From assembly GCF_009363615.1 (NCBI RefSeq), contig NZ_CP045384.1:1176501-1240500 (forward strand): a stretch of DNA of 64,000 bases, read 5' to 3'. The notes beneath the pieces were generated by a model. It made no database searches. It saw nothing but the letters and a program-made list of their open reading frames with translations, and had not been told where the DNA came from. The number at the start of each line of letters is the position of its first letter. Within the stretch, counting starts at the first letter, position 1. Positions 40,884 to 50,122 of this stretch are shown piece after piece. The translations under genes were made by a program, and so were the position numbers. The DNA comes from Ruegeria sp. THAF33. GTDB taxonomy: Bacteria; Pseudomonadota; Alphaproteobacteria; Rhodobacterales; Rhodobacteraceae.

Positions 40884-42287
40884 ATGGACACGATTGATAT
40901 TGGCCTCTGGGTCACTGGCGGCCTTCTGGTCCTCGTCGTGGCGGGCATGCGGGTTGCCTTTGCAGCCGGTTTGGCAGGGCTTGTCGGACTGGTTTGGATT
41001 TTCTGGGCCAAGTTCGGTTACGATCCGGAACGGTTTGGCAAGGCGCTGACAGTGGCGGTCAAGACCGCGGGGCAGGTGCCACATTCCAAGGTCGCGTCCC
41101 ACACTCTCAGCCTGATTCCGACCTTCATCCTGATCGGGTATCTGGCATATTACGCGGGGCTTACCCGCGCTTTGTTCGAGGCCGCAAAACGCTGGGTCGC
41201 ATGGGTGCCCGGCGGGTTGGCGGTTTCGACCGTTTTCGCCACGGCCGGCTTCGCTGCGGTGTCCGGTGCTTCGGTTGCGACGTCCGCCGTCTTCGCCCGT
41301 ATCGCGATTCCGGAAATGTTGAAGGTGGGCTATAACAAACGCTTTGCAGCAGGCGTGGTTGCCGCGGGCGGGACGCTGGCCTCCCTGATCCCGCCTTCGG
41401 CCATTCTGGTGATCTACGCGATCATCGTCGAGCAGGATGTCGGGAAACTGCTGTTGGCGGGTTTCATTCCGGGTGCGTTTTCCGCAATCGTGTACGGCCT
41501 TCTGATCGTCGGGATTGCAGTGATCTTCAAATCCGTTGGCCCGCCGGTCACGGGGTTTTCCTGGAAACAGCGCTTTGCAGCACTTCCCGGTGCCATTCCG
41601 ATTGTCGCCGTCATTCTGATCATCATTTGCTTTGTCTACAATCCGTTTGGTGAAAAAGCATGGGGCACTCCGACGGAAGGCGGTGCCATTGGTGCCTTCA
41701 TCGTATTCTGTTTCGCCTTGTTCCACGGAATGCGCTGGGCCGAGCTCAAATCCGCACTTTTGGAAACCGCCAAACTGACGGCGATGATCTTTTCGATCAT
41801 CTGGGGCGTTCTGATCTATGTGCGCTTTCTTGGGTTCGCCGACCTACCGGGTGCCTTCTCGGATTGGATTACGGGGCTCGAGATGTCGCCCATGATGATC
41901 CTGATCTGCATTCTGCTGGCATACGCGGTGTTGGGCATGTTCATGGACGCGATCGGGATGCTGCTTTTGACCTTGCCCGTCGTCTATCCGGCGGTAATGG
42001 CCTTGAATGGTGGTGAGACCGTCAGTGCCGCCGACAGCGCTTTTGGAATGTCCGGCCCGATGTGCGCGATCTGGTTTGGCATTCTGGTGGTCAAGATGGC
42101 CGAGTTTTGCCTGATTACACCGCCCATCGGGCTGAACTGCTTTGTCGTTGCCGGTGTGCGCCCGGACCTGAGCGTTCAAGATGTGTTCAAAGGCGTCACG
42201 CCCTTTTTCATCGCGGACGCCCTGACCATCGCGATGCTTGTGGCATTCCCGGGTATTGTCCTCTACCTGCCATCGCTTGCGGGATAG
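40884..42287 (+). CDS. TRAP transporter large permease, DctM type
   Basis: 467 residues with about 12 membrane segments; sodium-coupled transport subunit. Family features include AAVSGASVATSAVFARIAIP, AAGGTLASLIPPSAILVIYA and CLITPPIGLNCFVVAGVRPD. Complete in length. It is followed by the inverted palindromic repeat and then the convergent ornithine cyclodeaminase gene. Nitrogenous neighbours raise the chance that the transporter imports an amino acid-related carboxylate, but this is speculative. Confidence 0.92.
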   Translation: MDTIDIGLWVTGGLLVLVVAGMRVAFAAGLAGLVGLVWIFWAKFGYDPERFGKALTVAVKTAGQVPHSKVASHTLSLIPTFILIGYLAYYAGLTRALFEAAKRWVAWVPGGLAVSTVFATAGFAAVSGASVATSAVFARIAIPEMLKVGYNKRFAAGVVAAGGTLASLIPPSAILVIYAIIVEQDVGKLLLAGFIPGAFSAIVYGLLIVGIAVIFKSVGPPVTGFSWKQRFAALPGAIPIVAVILIIICFVYNPFGEKAWGTPTEGGAIGAFIVFCFALFHGMRWAELKSALLETAKLTAMIFSIIWGVLIYVRFLGFADLPGAFSDWITGLEMSPMMILICILLAYAVLGMFMDAIGMLLLTLPVVYPAVMALNGGETVSAADSAFGMSGPMCAIWFGILVVKMAEFCLITPPIGLNCFVVAGVRPDLSVQDVFKGVTPFFIADALTIAMLVAFPGIVLYLPSLAG

Positions 42288-42291
42288 CTCG

Positions 42292-42416
42292 GAAGCGAGG
42301 CTCTGCCTCGCGCTCCGGGATATTTGTGGCCAGATGAAGTTCGGATCCCTTGCTTCGTCTGGCTGAAAATATCCCGGGGGAGGCGCGCGCAGCGCGGCGG
42401 GGGCAGAGCCCCCAAG
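42292..42416. repeat. Inverted pair of the extragenic palindromic repeat
   Basis: Two arms face each other: CCGGGATATTTGTGGCCAGA with TGAAG (42315-42339) and, inverted, CTTCGTCTGGCTGAAAATAT with CCCGGG (42353-42378), separated by 13 bases. Outer hairpins flank them (GCGAGG-CTCTG-CCTCGC at 42294-42310 and GGGGGCAGAGCCCCC near 42398-42413). The left arm matches the unit at 6404-6432. It lies between convergent genes and may act as a bidirectional terminator. Confidence 0.8.
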
Positions 42417-42424
42417 ATCGCGTG

Positions 42425-43465
42425 CTACCCAGCTCGCATCAACATTCCGAACAGATCGCGCGGATCGTCCGGGTCGGCCAACATGTCCAGAGGTTCAAAG
42501 AAGGTTGTGCCTTCAATCGCCTGTTTCACAAAGCGCAGGGCCGAGAAATCCTCGATGGCAAAGCCTACACTGTCGAACAAAGTGATCTGCCGCTCATCGG
42601 TGCGGCCCTTGGCGGCGCCGGTGATGACCTGCCACATCTCGGTCACAGGGTGATCGGCGTCCAGCGCCTGAATTTCACCTTCGATACGGGTTTGTTCAGG
42701 GTACTCGACGAAGATGTCCGAACGTAACAGGATGTCGCGATGCAACTCGGTCTTGCCGGGGCAATCGCCTCCGATGGCGTTGATGTGCACGCCGGGCCCG
42801 ACCATGTTGTCGGTCAGGATCGTTGCGTATTTCTTGTCTGCCGTGCAGGTGGTGATGATCTGGGCACCTTCAATGGCGTCTTCCGGCGTCTTGCAAGGGA
42901 TGACGGTCAGGCCCTTGCCCTGCAAGTTCGCAGCGCATTTCGACGTGGCATTCGGGTCGATGTCATAAAGCCGAACGGTGTCGATCCCGCACATTGCCTT
43001 GAAGGCAAGGCACTGGAATTCGGACTGTGCGCCATTGCCGATCATGGCCATTGTCCTGGCATTTTTCGGGGCCAGATAGCGCCCGACCAATGCCGAAGTC
43101 GCAGCCGTGCGCAGCGCGGTCAGCATTGTCATTTCGGTCAACAGCGTCGGATATCCTGTATAGACGTCTGCCAACAGACCGAATGCAGTTACTGTTTGCA
43201 ACCCCTCGGAGGTGTTCTTGGGATGGCCGTTCACGTATTTGAACCCGTACGCCTCACCATCCGAAGTCGGCATCAACTCAATTACGCCATGAGGAGAATG
43301 CGCCGGAATGCGAGGTGTCTTGTCGAAGCTTTCCCATCGTTTGAAATCGGCCTCGATCTGAGCGGCAATCTGCGTGATCATCTGTTCGACGCCAATGTGG
43401 TGTACCAGTCGCATCATGTTGTCGACGGAAACGAATGGTACCAGGGCCTTGTCTGAAGGTTGCAT
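42425..43465 (-). CDS. Ornithine cyclodeaminase
   Basis: Converts ornithine to proline and ammonia with bound NAD; 346 residues of the OCD/mu-crystallin family. The dinucleotide motif MIGNGAQSEFQCLAFKAMCG (about 140-160), the N-terminal VDNMMRLVHHIGVEQMI and GGDCPGKTELHRDIL fit this enzyme. AGGAGA precedes the ATG. Third gene of the arginase-CtlX-OCD operon; with arginase it completes arginine to ornithine to proline. Related families (alanine dehydrogenase-like) exist, but the context favours ornithine. Confidence 0.92.
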   Translation of the reverse strand: MQPSDKALVPFVSVDNMMRLVHHIGVEQMITQIAAQIEADFKRWESFDKTPRIPAHSPHGVIELMPTSDGEAYGFKYVNGHPKNTSEGLQTVTAFGLLADVYTGYPTLLTEMTMLTALRTAATSALVGRYLAPKNARTMAMIGNGAQSEFQCLAFKAMCGIDTVRLYDIDPNATSKCAANLQGKGLTVIPCKTPEDAIEGAQIITTCTADKKYATILTDNMVGPGVHINAIGGDCPGKTELHRDILLRSDIFVEYPEQTRIEGEIQALDADHPVTEMWQVITGAAKGRTDERQITLFDSVGFAIEDFSALRFVKQAIEGTTFFEPLDMLADPDDPRDLFGMLMRAG

Positions 43466-43474
43466 GGTGCTCTC

Positions 43475-44395
43475 CTATCGGCGGGCAAGGTGAACGCCTG
43501 CAATCATGCAGCGCACGGACCCACCGGCGGTTTCAATTGTTGGAACGGACAGCGGCAACGGTTTTGCACTGTCCTGGATTGTTGCGATTTGGTCTGGTGT
43601 GAGGGCGGCAAGTGCCCTGCTGGACAGGGCCAGAACCAACCCATCCCGTCCGGTCAGTTCAATGGCGTTACCTGCGAACTCGGCGATCTGGTCGTGCGTC
43701 AGGTCAATGACCGTTCGACCGGATTCTTCCAGCCGATTGCGAACGGTCATGCGGCGGGCCGGGTCCGAAATCATGTCGAGGCAAATCAGGGCGTAATGCG
43801 TGCCGATACCCATCAAAACGTTGGTGTGATAAACGTCTCGGCCCTTGGCATCGCGGGCTTCGAAGGCGATTGGTTCATAGTTGAAATGTGTGCAGAACCG
43901 TTCCAACAGGACTGGATCGGCGCGATTGGACGTCACCGTGTAGGCGATACGGGTCACATGATCCAACACCATCGCGCCGGTTCCTTCCAGGGCCAGGTTG
44001 TCTTGTTCCAGCCCGGAATAGTCGATGACATCCTGCACACGGTATTCCTGTTTGAGCAGTTCGATTACATCGGTCCGGCGTTCGCGTCTGCGCGATGGTA
44101 CGAACATTGGGTAGATCGCCACATGGCCGCCGGGATGCGTCGAGAACCAGTTGTTTGGAAAAACGCTGTCAGGTGTGTTGAGGTCGCCGAAATCGTCAAA
44201 CACATGAACAGTGACTCCGGCGTCGCGCAATTGCTGCACCGCCCGATCATGTTCATCCCTGGCCGCTTCCGACGTGGCCGCGGCGGATGCGGTGCTCAGC
44301 GTTTGAAAGGCATTGTCATCGCGTGTTTCCGGGTTCGACGCAAAAGCGTGCGGCCGGATCATGACAGCGGCAGATGGCGCTTGAAGAGACAGCAT
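43475..44395 (-). CDS. ctlX: Amidinotransferase-fold hydrolase, CtlX type
   Basis: 306 residues of the guanidino-group modifying (DDAH/arginine deiminase) superfamily, COG4874/CtlX type. Visible features: an acidic active-site stretch NLALEGTGAMVLDH, a histidine in VYHTNVLMGIG and the C-terminal nucleophile in GGSVRCMIA (C296). It overlaps the arginase stop by one base and is nine bases from the OCD gene. CtlX is linked to citrulline or guanidino compound use; the exact substrate here is uncertain. Confidence 0.82.
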   Translation of the reverse strand: MLSLQAPSAAVMIRPHAFASNPETRDDNAFQTLSTASAAATSEAARDEHDRAVQQLRDAGVTVHVFDDFGDLNTPDSVFPNNWFSTHPGGHVAIYPMFVPSRRRERRTDVIELLKQEYRVQDVIDYSGLEQDNLALEGTGAMVLDHVTRIAYTVTSNRADPVLLERFCTHFNYEPIAFEARDAKGRDVYHTNVLMGIGTHYALICLDMISDPARRMTVRNRLEESGRTVIDLTHDQIAEFAGNAIELTGRDGLVLALSSRALAALTPDQIATIQDSAKPLPLSVPTIETAGGSVRCMIAGVHLARR

Positions 44396-45315
44396 CAGAA
44401 ACTCCGGGTGGGGCGATCGAAGATACGGCGACCCATCAACGAGGCGGCCAGATCGACCATCAGTTTTGCGGTTCGGCCCCGCTCATCCAAAAACGGGTTC
44501 AGTTCGACCAGGTCCAGCGAGCAGACAAGCCCGCTTTCATGCAGCAGTTCCATCACCAGGTGGGCTTCGCGCTCGGTTGCACCGCCGGGCACAGTCGTGC
44601 CGACTGCGGGCGCCACTGCCGGGTCGAGGAAATCGACATCCAAAGAAACATGTAGCAGAGCGTTTTCTGCCTTCACGCGATCAAGAAAGGCCAAAAGGGG
44701 GGCTTTGATACCGTTTTCATCAATGCTGCGCATATCCGCCAGCATGGCGCGGTCTTGTTCCAGCGCCGCCCGTTCCGCCGGGTCAACAGAACGCAATCCG
44801 ATCATGCCGACGCGATCCGTCGGTATGACGGCCGGCAAAGGGGGGAAATCCTCGAATCCGGGTCTGCCGGTGAAATACGCCACCGGCGTGCCGTGCAGAT
44901 TGCCGCTGCCGGTACTGTCCGGAGTGTGAAAGTCGCTGTGGGCGTCAAGCCACAGTACAAAAAGAGGGCGGTCGATCCGAGCAGCATGGGCGGCCATTCC
45001 GGCCACCGTACCCATGGACAGGGCGTGATCACCACCCATGAAAATCGGAATGCCCTGACCCGCCGCGTCTTGCGCAGCTTTGCTGAGAGCTTGCGTCCAC
45101 CCCACGCATTCGGGCAGGGCGAACAGGTGCGGGTGTTGGGGAATGTCGACGTTTTCGGCCTGCACGTCGCCCCAATCGTGAACGGTGTGACCAAGATCTG
45201 ACAGCGCCTCATCCAACCCTGCCACGCGATACGCATCAGGTCCCATCCGGCATCCCTGACGACGCTTCCCGGCGTCCATTGGGGCGCCGACCAGTATGAT
45301 ATCCTTGATTTCCAT
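44395..45315 (-). CDS. Arginase
   Basis: Hydrolyses arginine to ornithine and urea using two Mn ions; 306 residues. Metal motifs GGDHALSMGT, LWLDAHSDFHT and HVSLDVDFLDPAV are complete, and the C-terminal GLVCSLDLVELNPFLDERG supplies the usual glutamate. First gene of the operon, divergent from an Lrp-type regulator over 86 bases. Agmatinase is the main alternative, but the length and DAHSDFHT pattern favour arginase. Confidence 0.92.
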   Translation of the reverse strand: MEIKDIILVGAPMDAGKRRQGCRMGPDAYRVAGLDEALSDLGHTVHDWGDVQAENVDIPQHPHLFALPECVGWTQALSKAAQDAAGQGIPIFMGGDHALSMGTVAGMAAHAARIDRPLFVLWLDAHSDFHTPDSTGSGNLHGTPVAYFTGRPGFEDFPPLPAVIPTDRVGMIGLRSVDPAERAALEQDRAMLADMRSIDENGIKAPLLAFLDRVKAENALLHVSLDVDFLDPAVAPAVGTTVPGGATEREAHLVMELLHESGLVCSLDLVELNPFLDERGRTAKLMVDLAASLMGRRIFDRPTRSF

Positions 45316-45401
45316 GTGTTCATTTAGGCCGTCGGACTGTCTTGCGTGAAGTCGGCAAAATGCTCAAAATGGTCTCGGAAAATCCTTTATGAGAAGATGC
45401 C

Positions 45402-45830
45402 ATGGACGAATTGGACAATCGGCTGCTCAATGCGTTGCAACGGGATGCACGGGCAAGCCTGTCAGAGCTGTCGGAAACACTGGGCGTGACACGCACCACG
45501 GTCCGCAGCAGGTTGCAGCGGCTGAAACAGTCCGGTGAAATCGTCGGCTTTACCGTCCTGACGCGTCGCGATCTGGCGCAAAGCCCGGTGCGCGGGTTGA
45601 TGATGCTCGAGATCGAGGGGCGCGGGACGGAACGCGTCATGGCCCGGATCGGAGCCATGCGTCAGGTGACGGCAGTTCATTCGACAAATGGCAGTTGGGA
45701 TCTGATCGCCGAGATCAGTACGGAAACCCTGGCCGAACTGGATGAGGTTCTGTTTCAGATCCGAAGGATCGACGGCGTGACGCGTTCGGAAACGAACCTT
45801 TTGCTGTCAACACGCAAGGGGCGGCTCTAG
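45402..45830 (+). CDS. Lrp/AsnC family transcriptional regulator
   Basis: 142 residues: N-terminal helix-turn-helix LDNRLLNALQRDARASLSEL with TLGVTRTTVRSRLQRL (about 3-50) and C-terminal RAM domain (VRGLMMLEIEGRGTERVMAR). Divergent from the arginase operon, so it probably activates that operon in response to arginine or ornithine, as PutR/ArgR-like Lrp proteins do in related bacteria. Ligand and targets are inferred from position. Confidence 0.9.
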   Translation: MDELDNRLLNALQRDARASLSELSETLGVTRTTVRSRLQRLKQSGEIVGFTVLTRRDLAQSPVRGLMMLEIEGRGTERVMARIGAMRQVTAVHSTNGSWDLIAEISTETLAELDEVLFQIRRIDGVTRSETNLLLSTRKGRL

Positions 45831-45947
45831 CGCTTTGAGATAAAACCAAAATGTGCCAGAGTCCGTTGGCAGATGATGTCTGAATCGCCGACGGGCGGGT
45901 GAGCCGCGCGTGGTATCTGCGATCAGAAACTGGCGGGGACGTGCAGC

Positions 45948-48557
45948 ATGACCAATGCGGAAAGTGACGGTGAACCTCTGGCCGTACACTGGGCCGAAAA
46001 GCTTACGGCCATGTTGGAAAAACCCTGGCTGCGGATTGCGATACCGGTTCTCGTGACCGGGATCGCGCTGACGGTTCTGCATGATTTGTCGGCGCATGTG
46101 AAATGGTCAGATGTCCAGACCGATATCGCAACGACGTCGTGGAAACTGATGTTTTTCGCCTTGTGCTGGACTGCGTTCAGTTTCCTGTCGCTGTCGCTCT
46201 ATGATGTGTTTGCCGTGCAAAGTGTAGCTGGCGGCAAAGTGCCATTGCCTGTTGCCGGAATGGCAGGGGCCAGCGGCTATGCCGTGTCGAACTGTCTGGG
46301 TTTTTCCTACATTACCGGAACTGCGATCCGGTATCGGATATATGCGTCGCTGGGATTGGATCTGGGGCGGGTGGCCGGGGTTATCGCGACATCCTGGGTC
46401 GCGTTCTGGATGGGGCTTGTTCTGGTTCTGGGTGTGTTGCTGACCGTGCATCCGGACGGAATTTCCAAAGTGATGCCTGTCAGCGAAACGGTGGAAACCG
46501 CCATCGGGCTGTGCCTTTTGGGGGCATTGGTCGCGATGTTCATATGGTTGTCCAGCGGCGGCAGGCGGTTGGCCGTCGCAGGTATCGGGTTTGACTTGCC
46601 GGGTGGCAAACTGGCCAGTCTTCTGACACTGGCCGCCATCGGAGATCTGGTTGGTGCGTCCATGGCGCTCTATGTCCTGATGCCGGACGATCTGGGCGTT
46701 GGCTATCCCTATTTCTTCACGATCTACATCGCCGCCATCGCCGTTGGAATCCTCAGCCACGCGCCGGGCGGGCTTGGGGTGTTCGAAGCCACGCTGATCG
46801 CGGGGCTCGGGGCGTCGGGACGTTCGGATGTGATCGCAGCCTTGTTACTGTATCGCGTCGTTTACACCTTTTTGCCGTTCGGTATCGCCAGCGTGTCCAT
46901 TGCGGTCGCGTCCGCACTGACGCAAAGGCACAGGATCGGCGGCGCCGCGACATGGGTCTATCGGGTCATCCGTCCCATTGTTCCGATGGTGGCAGCCGGG
47001 GTTGCGGCCGTGGCGGGGGTGGTTCTGCTGATATCCGGCGCATTGCCAGCGGGCACGCAGAACCTTGGCGTTCTGAGAGAGGTCTTGCCGCTGTCGTTTG
47101 TCGAGGCATCGCACCTTGCCGGCAGTGCTGTCGGCGTGCTGCTTTTGCTGGTGTCCCGCGGTTTGTTTCGAAAGCTCTACCGCGCATGGGTGGTGGCCAT
47201 GTTGTTGATGGTGGCCGGGTTCTTTGCCTCGCTGGCAAAGGGGCTGGACACTCACGAAGCGCTGTCGATGCTGGGCACGATTGGCCTTCTGGCGATGTTC
47301 CGCGGGGCGTTTTATCGGGTCAGTGGCGCGTCGATCTTCAGGCTGAATATTCCTTGGTTGGTCAGTGTCGTGGCGCTGTTGGCGGTGATATTCTGGATCG
47401 GATTGTTCGCCTATTCCCATGTCGAGTACCAGAACGCCCTGTGGTGGGAGTTTGCCTGGAACGGTGACGCTTCGCGCTTTTTGCGCTCCAGCCTCATCGT
47501 GGCGGTGATCGTGGGCGTCGTGGCCGTGAACTCTCTGTTCGGGCGAGAGATTCCGACGCCTGTGCGCACGGAAATCCCGGAGGTCGTTGAACAGCTTGTG
47601 ATGGAGTGCGAAGATACCGAATCCCAAATCTCGCTTACCGGTGACAAGCAGTTCCTCATCTCACCGGATCAGACCGCATTCATTGCGTATGCAGACACGG
47701 GCAACGCTCTGATCGCGAAGGGAGAGCCGGTTGGCGATGAAACGGCGGGGCGGCAGTTGATCTGGCAACTCAGGGAAATGGCGGACCGAGAAGGAAAACT
47801 GTGTGCCTTCTACAGTGTTTCAACCAAGTACCTGCCGACATTTCTGGATCTGGGCCTGTCGATCCTGAAGATTGGTGAGGTCGCGCGGGTTCCGCTCAAG
47901 GATTTCTCGCTGGATGGAAAGTCACGCAAGCGGTTCAGACAGGCCAGAAACCGGGCCGAGCGGGAGGGCTATGTATTCGAGATCATCTCGAAAGAAGACC
48001 TGGCCCCGGTTTTGCCGGAACTGCGCGCGATTTCAGACCATTGGCTGGCGCAAAAGGCGGGTGCCGAAAAGGGCTTTGCGTTGGGGGGCTTTGACGATCA
48101 GTACCTGTCATATTTCGATCATGCGGTTCTGCGTGACGGTAAGACAGGCAAGATCATGGCCTTTGCCAACCTGTTTCAGGGCGGCAACAAATCCGAGTTG
48201 TCGCTGGATCTGATGCGCTATGAGCCTGACAGCCCGAGCTTTGTCATGGATGCGCTTTTTGCCGAGATGATGAACTGGGGATCGCAGCAGGGGTTCCACT
48301 GGTTCTCATTGGGTGCGGCGCCGTTCTCAGGCATCGAAAACCGTCAGCTTGCATCGCTTTGGAACCGCATCGGCGGCTTTGTCTATGAGCATGGCGAGCA
48401 GTTCTATCATTTTGAAGGTTTGCGCGCCTTCAAACAGAAATTCGATCCGGAATGGAGCCCGAACTATCTGGCCAGCCCCGGCGGGCTGGCCGCCCCCCGC
48501 ATCCTTTACGAGGTCAATATATTGATCTCGGGTGGGCTGCGCGGGTTGGCCAAGTAG
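45948..48557 (+). CDS. mprF: Aminoacyl-phosphatidylglycerol synthase/flippase MprF
   Basis: 869 residues, full length. The N-terminal part (about 20-530) has about 14 membrane segments and forms the flippase (VSNCLGFSYITGTAIRYRIY, HAPGGLGVFEATLIAGLGAS). The cytosolic C-terminal domain (about 560-869, DUF2156) transfers an amino acid from aminoacyl-tRNA to phosphatidylglycerol; RKRFRQARNRAEREGY and FHWFSLGAAPFSGIENRQLA fit it. Lysine, alanine or ornithine could be the amino acid; sequence reading alone does not decide. It confers cationic peptide resistance or acid tolerance in other bacteria. Confidence 0.93.
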   Translation: MTNAESDGEPLAVHWAEKLTAMLEKPWLRIAIPVLVTGIALTVLHDLSAHVKWSDVQTDIATTSWKLMFFALCWTAFSFLSLSLYDVFAVQSVAGGKVPLPVAGMAGASGYAVSNCLGFSYITGTAIRYRIYASLGLDLGRVAGVIATSWVAFWMGLVLVLGVLLTVHPDGISKVMPVSETVETAIGLCLLGALVAMFIWLSSGGRRLAVAGIGFDLPGGKLASLLTLAAIGDLVGASMALYVLMPDDLGVGYPYFFTIYIAAIAVGILSHAPGGLGVFEATLIAGLGASGRSDVIAALLLYRVVYTFLPFGIASVSIAVASALTQRHRIGGAATWVYRVIRPIVPMVAAGVAAVAGVVLLISGALPAGTQNLGVLREVLPLSFVEASHLAGSAVGVLLLLVSRGLFRKLYRAWVVAMLLMVAGFFASLAKGLDTHEALSMLGTIGLLAMFRGAFYRVSGASIFRLNIPWLVSVVALLAVIFWIGLFAYSHVEYQNALWWEFAWNGDASRFLRSSLIVAVIVGVVAVNSLFGREIPTPVRTEIPEVVEQLVMECEDTESQISLTGDKQFLISPDQTAFIAYADTGNALIAKGEPVGDETAGRQLIWQLREMADREGKLCAFYSVSTKYLPTFLDLGLSILKIGEVARVPLKDFSLDGKSRKRFRQARNRAEREGYVFEIISKEDLAPVLPELRAISDHWLAQKAGAEKGFALGGFDDQYLSYFDHAVLRDGKTGKIMAFANLFQGGNKSELSLDLMRYEPDSPSFVMDALFAEMMNWGSQQGFHWFSLGAAPFSGIENRQLASLWNRIGGFVYEHGEQFYHFEGLRAFKQKFDPEWSPNYLASPGGLAAPRILYEVNILISGGLRGLAK

Positions 48558-48560
48558 CGC

Positions 48561-50111
48561 CTAGTTCAGGCTGGCCCGGGTCGGGGTTTTTTCAAGCAGA
48601 TCGCCCCAATCGGTGCGATAGGCCATTTCCGCCAGCACGGTTTCAGGCAGGAATTCCTGGTTTTGCCGGATCTGCCATCCGCCGCCCAGACCCTTGTAAA
48701 CGGCAACCAGATTGCTGGACACCTGCTGCCGCGCTTCGATCAGATTTGCCTGCGACCGCAAAAGCGCGGTCTGCGTGTTCAAAATGCGAGAATAGCTGGC
48801 GATTCCATCCCTGTACTGGCTTACGGCGATATCCGCGGCCTTGCGCGAAGCTTCGACGCTTTTCTGATAGAACCCAACCTGTTTTCGCGCTTGCGCATAG
48901 GCGACCATTGCGCTTTCCACCTCGGAATACGCGGTCAGAACGGTATTCTGATAATTGGCAATCAGCGCTTGGTATGCCGCATCCTGCGCGCGGACATTGT
49001 TTTTGATGCGGCCATAGTTGAGCACGTTCCAGACCACGCCGGCACTGGCCAGACCGGTGGTGCTGTTGCCGCTGAACAGATCGCGCCCGCCCGATGCCTG
49101 CAAACCGATTGCGCCCGACAGCACGAACTGAGGATACAGGTCAGCCATCGCGATACCCACCTGTGCCGATTGAGTCGCAGCGGCCAGTTCCGCCGCGCGG
49201 ACATCCGGGCGGCGGCGCAGCAATTCTGCCGGCACCCCAACGGCCACATTTGTTCGCGCTGACGGGATACGGCCGGAATTCCCCAGCAGGTTGGTCATCC
49301 GGGACGGTGTGGCCCCCAGCAGCACGGCCAGCGCATTCTTGGTCTGTTGCAGGTCGCTTTCCAACTCGGGCACCAAGGCCTTGGTATTGTTGAGTAGGGC
49401 AGTGGATTCCTGAACGTCCAGTTCGGTCGTGACCCCGTTGTTGAACCGCAGCTGGGTCAGGTCCGCCGATTCCTGCTGCAATTTGATGTTTTCCCGGGCG
49501 ACCGCCAACGATTCCTGCAACGCGCGGATATTGACATAGAGCGCGGCCACGTCGCCGGTCAGTGTCACCAATGCGTCATCATAGTTTGCGACCTGCAAAG
49601 CCAGATTCGACCGCGCCGCCTGCACGCCGCGCCGTTGTGCGCCCCAGACATCCAGCTCCCACTGGGCGTCGAACCCAACTTGAGACGTCGAGAATTCGGT
49701 ATCCAGGGGGATGATCCGGTTGATATCGGCAACAGGCCCAAGATTGTCGCTGATTTGCCGCCGCTGCAAAGACGCGCCTATGGCCTGGGATTGCGGGTAC
49801 AATTCGCCGAAAGCGATCCCCAACTGTGCCCGCGCTTGAAGCACCCGCGCGCCCGCGACCTGAAGCGTCAGGTTCTGGGCATAAGCTTCGGCAATCAGCC
49901 GGTTGAGGGTCGGGTCATTGAATGTCTCCCACCATTTGACCACGGGTGCGCTGCGCGATGTCAGGCCGCTTTGGCCGACGCTGGGGCTGTTTACCTCGAT
50001 CCATTGCTTGACGACCGGAGAGTTCGGGCGCACGAAATCGGGCCCCACGGGCGTGCAGGCCGCGAAGGTGGCGGCGCAAAGTGCAGTTCCCATCAACCGG
50101 CGGAGTGTCAT
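48561..50111 (-). CDS. Outer membrane factor, NodT-type efflux lipoprotein
   Basis: 516 residues of the TolC/OprM-like RND outer-membrane lipoprotein family. N-terminal signal with a lipobox-like FAACTPVGPDF, then two OEP repeats (WWETFNDPTLNRLIAEAYAQ..., VPAELLRRRPDVRAAELAAA). An ATG at 50111, nine bases from GAGG, is preferred over one at 50120. It lies 11 bases after the HlyD-type gene. It may serve this adaptor or the RND pump at 55130-59428. Confidence 0.9.
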   Translation of the reverse strand: MTLRRLMGTALCAATFAACTPVGPDFVRPNSPVVKQWIEVNSPSVGQSGLTSRSAPVVKWWETFNDPTLNRLIAEAYAQNLTLQVAGARVLQARAQLGIAFGELYPQSQAIGASLQRRQISDNLGPVADINRIIPLDTEFSTSQVGFDAQWELDVWGAQRRGVQAARSNLALQVANYDDALVTLTGDVAALYVNIRALQESLAVARENIKLQQESADLTQLRFNNGVTTELDVQESTALLNNTKALVPELESDLQQTKNALAVLLGATPSRMTNLLGNSGRIPSARTNVAVGVPAELLRRRPDVRAAELAAATQSAQVGIAMADLYPQFVLSGAIGLQASGGRDLFSGNSTTGLASAGVVWNVLNYGRIKNNVRAQDAAYQALIANYQNTVLTAYSEVESAMVAYAQARKQVGFYQKSVEASRKAADIAVSQYRDGIASYSRILNTQTALLRSQANLIEARQQVSSNLVAVYKGLGGGWQIRQNQEFLPETVLAEMAYRTDWGDLLEKTPTRASLN

Positions 50112-50122
50112 GGCGCGCATCC

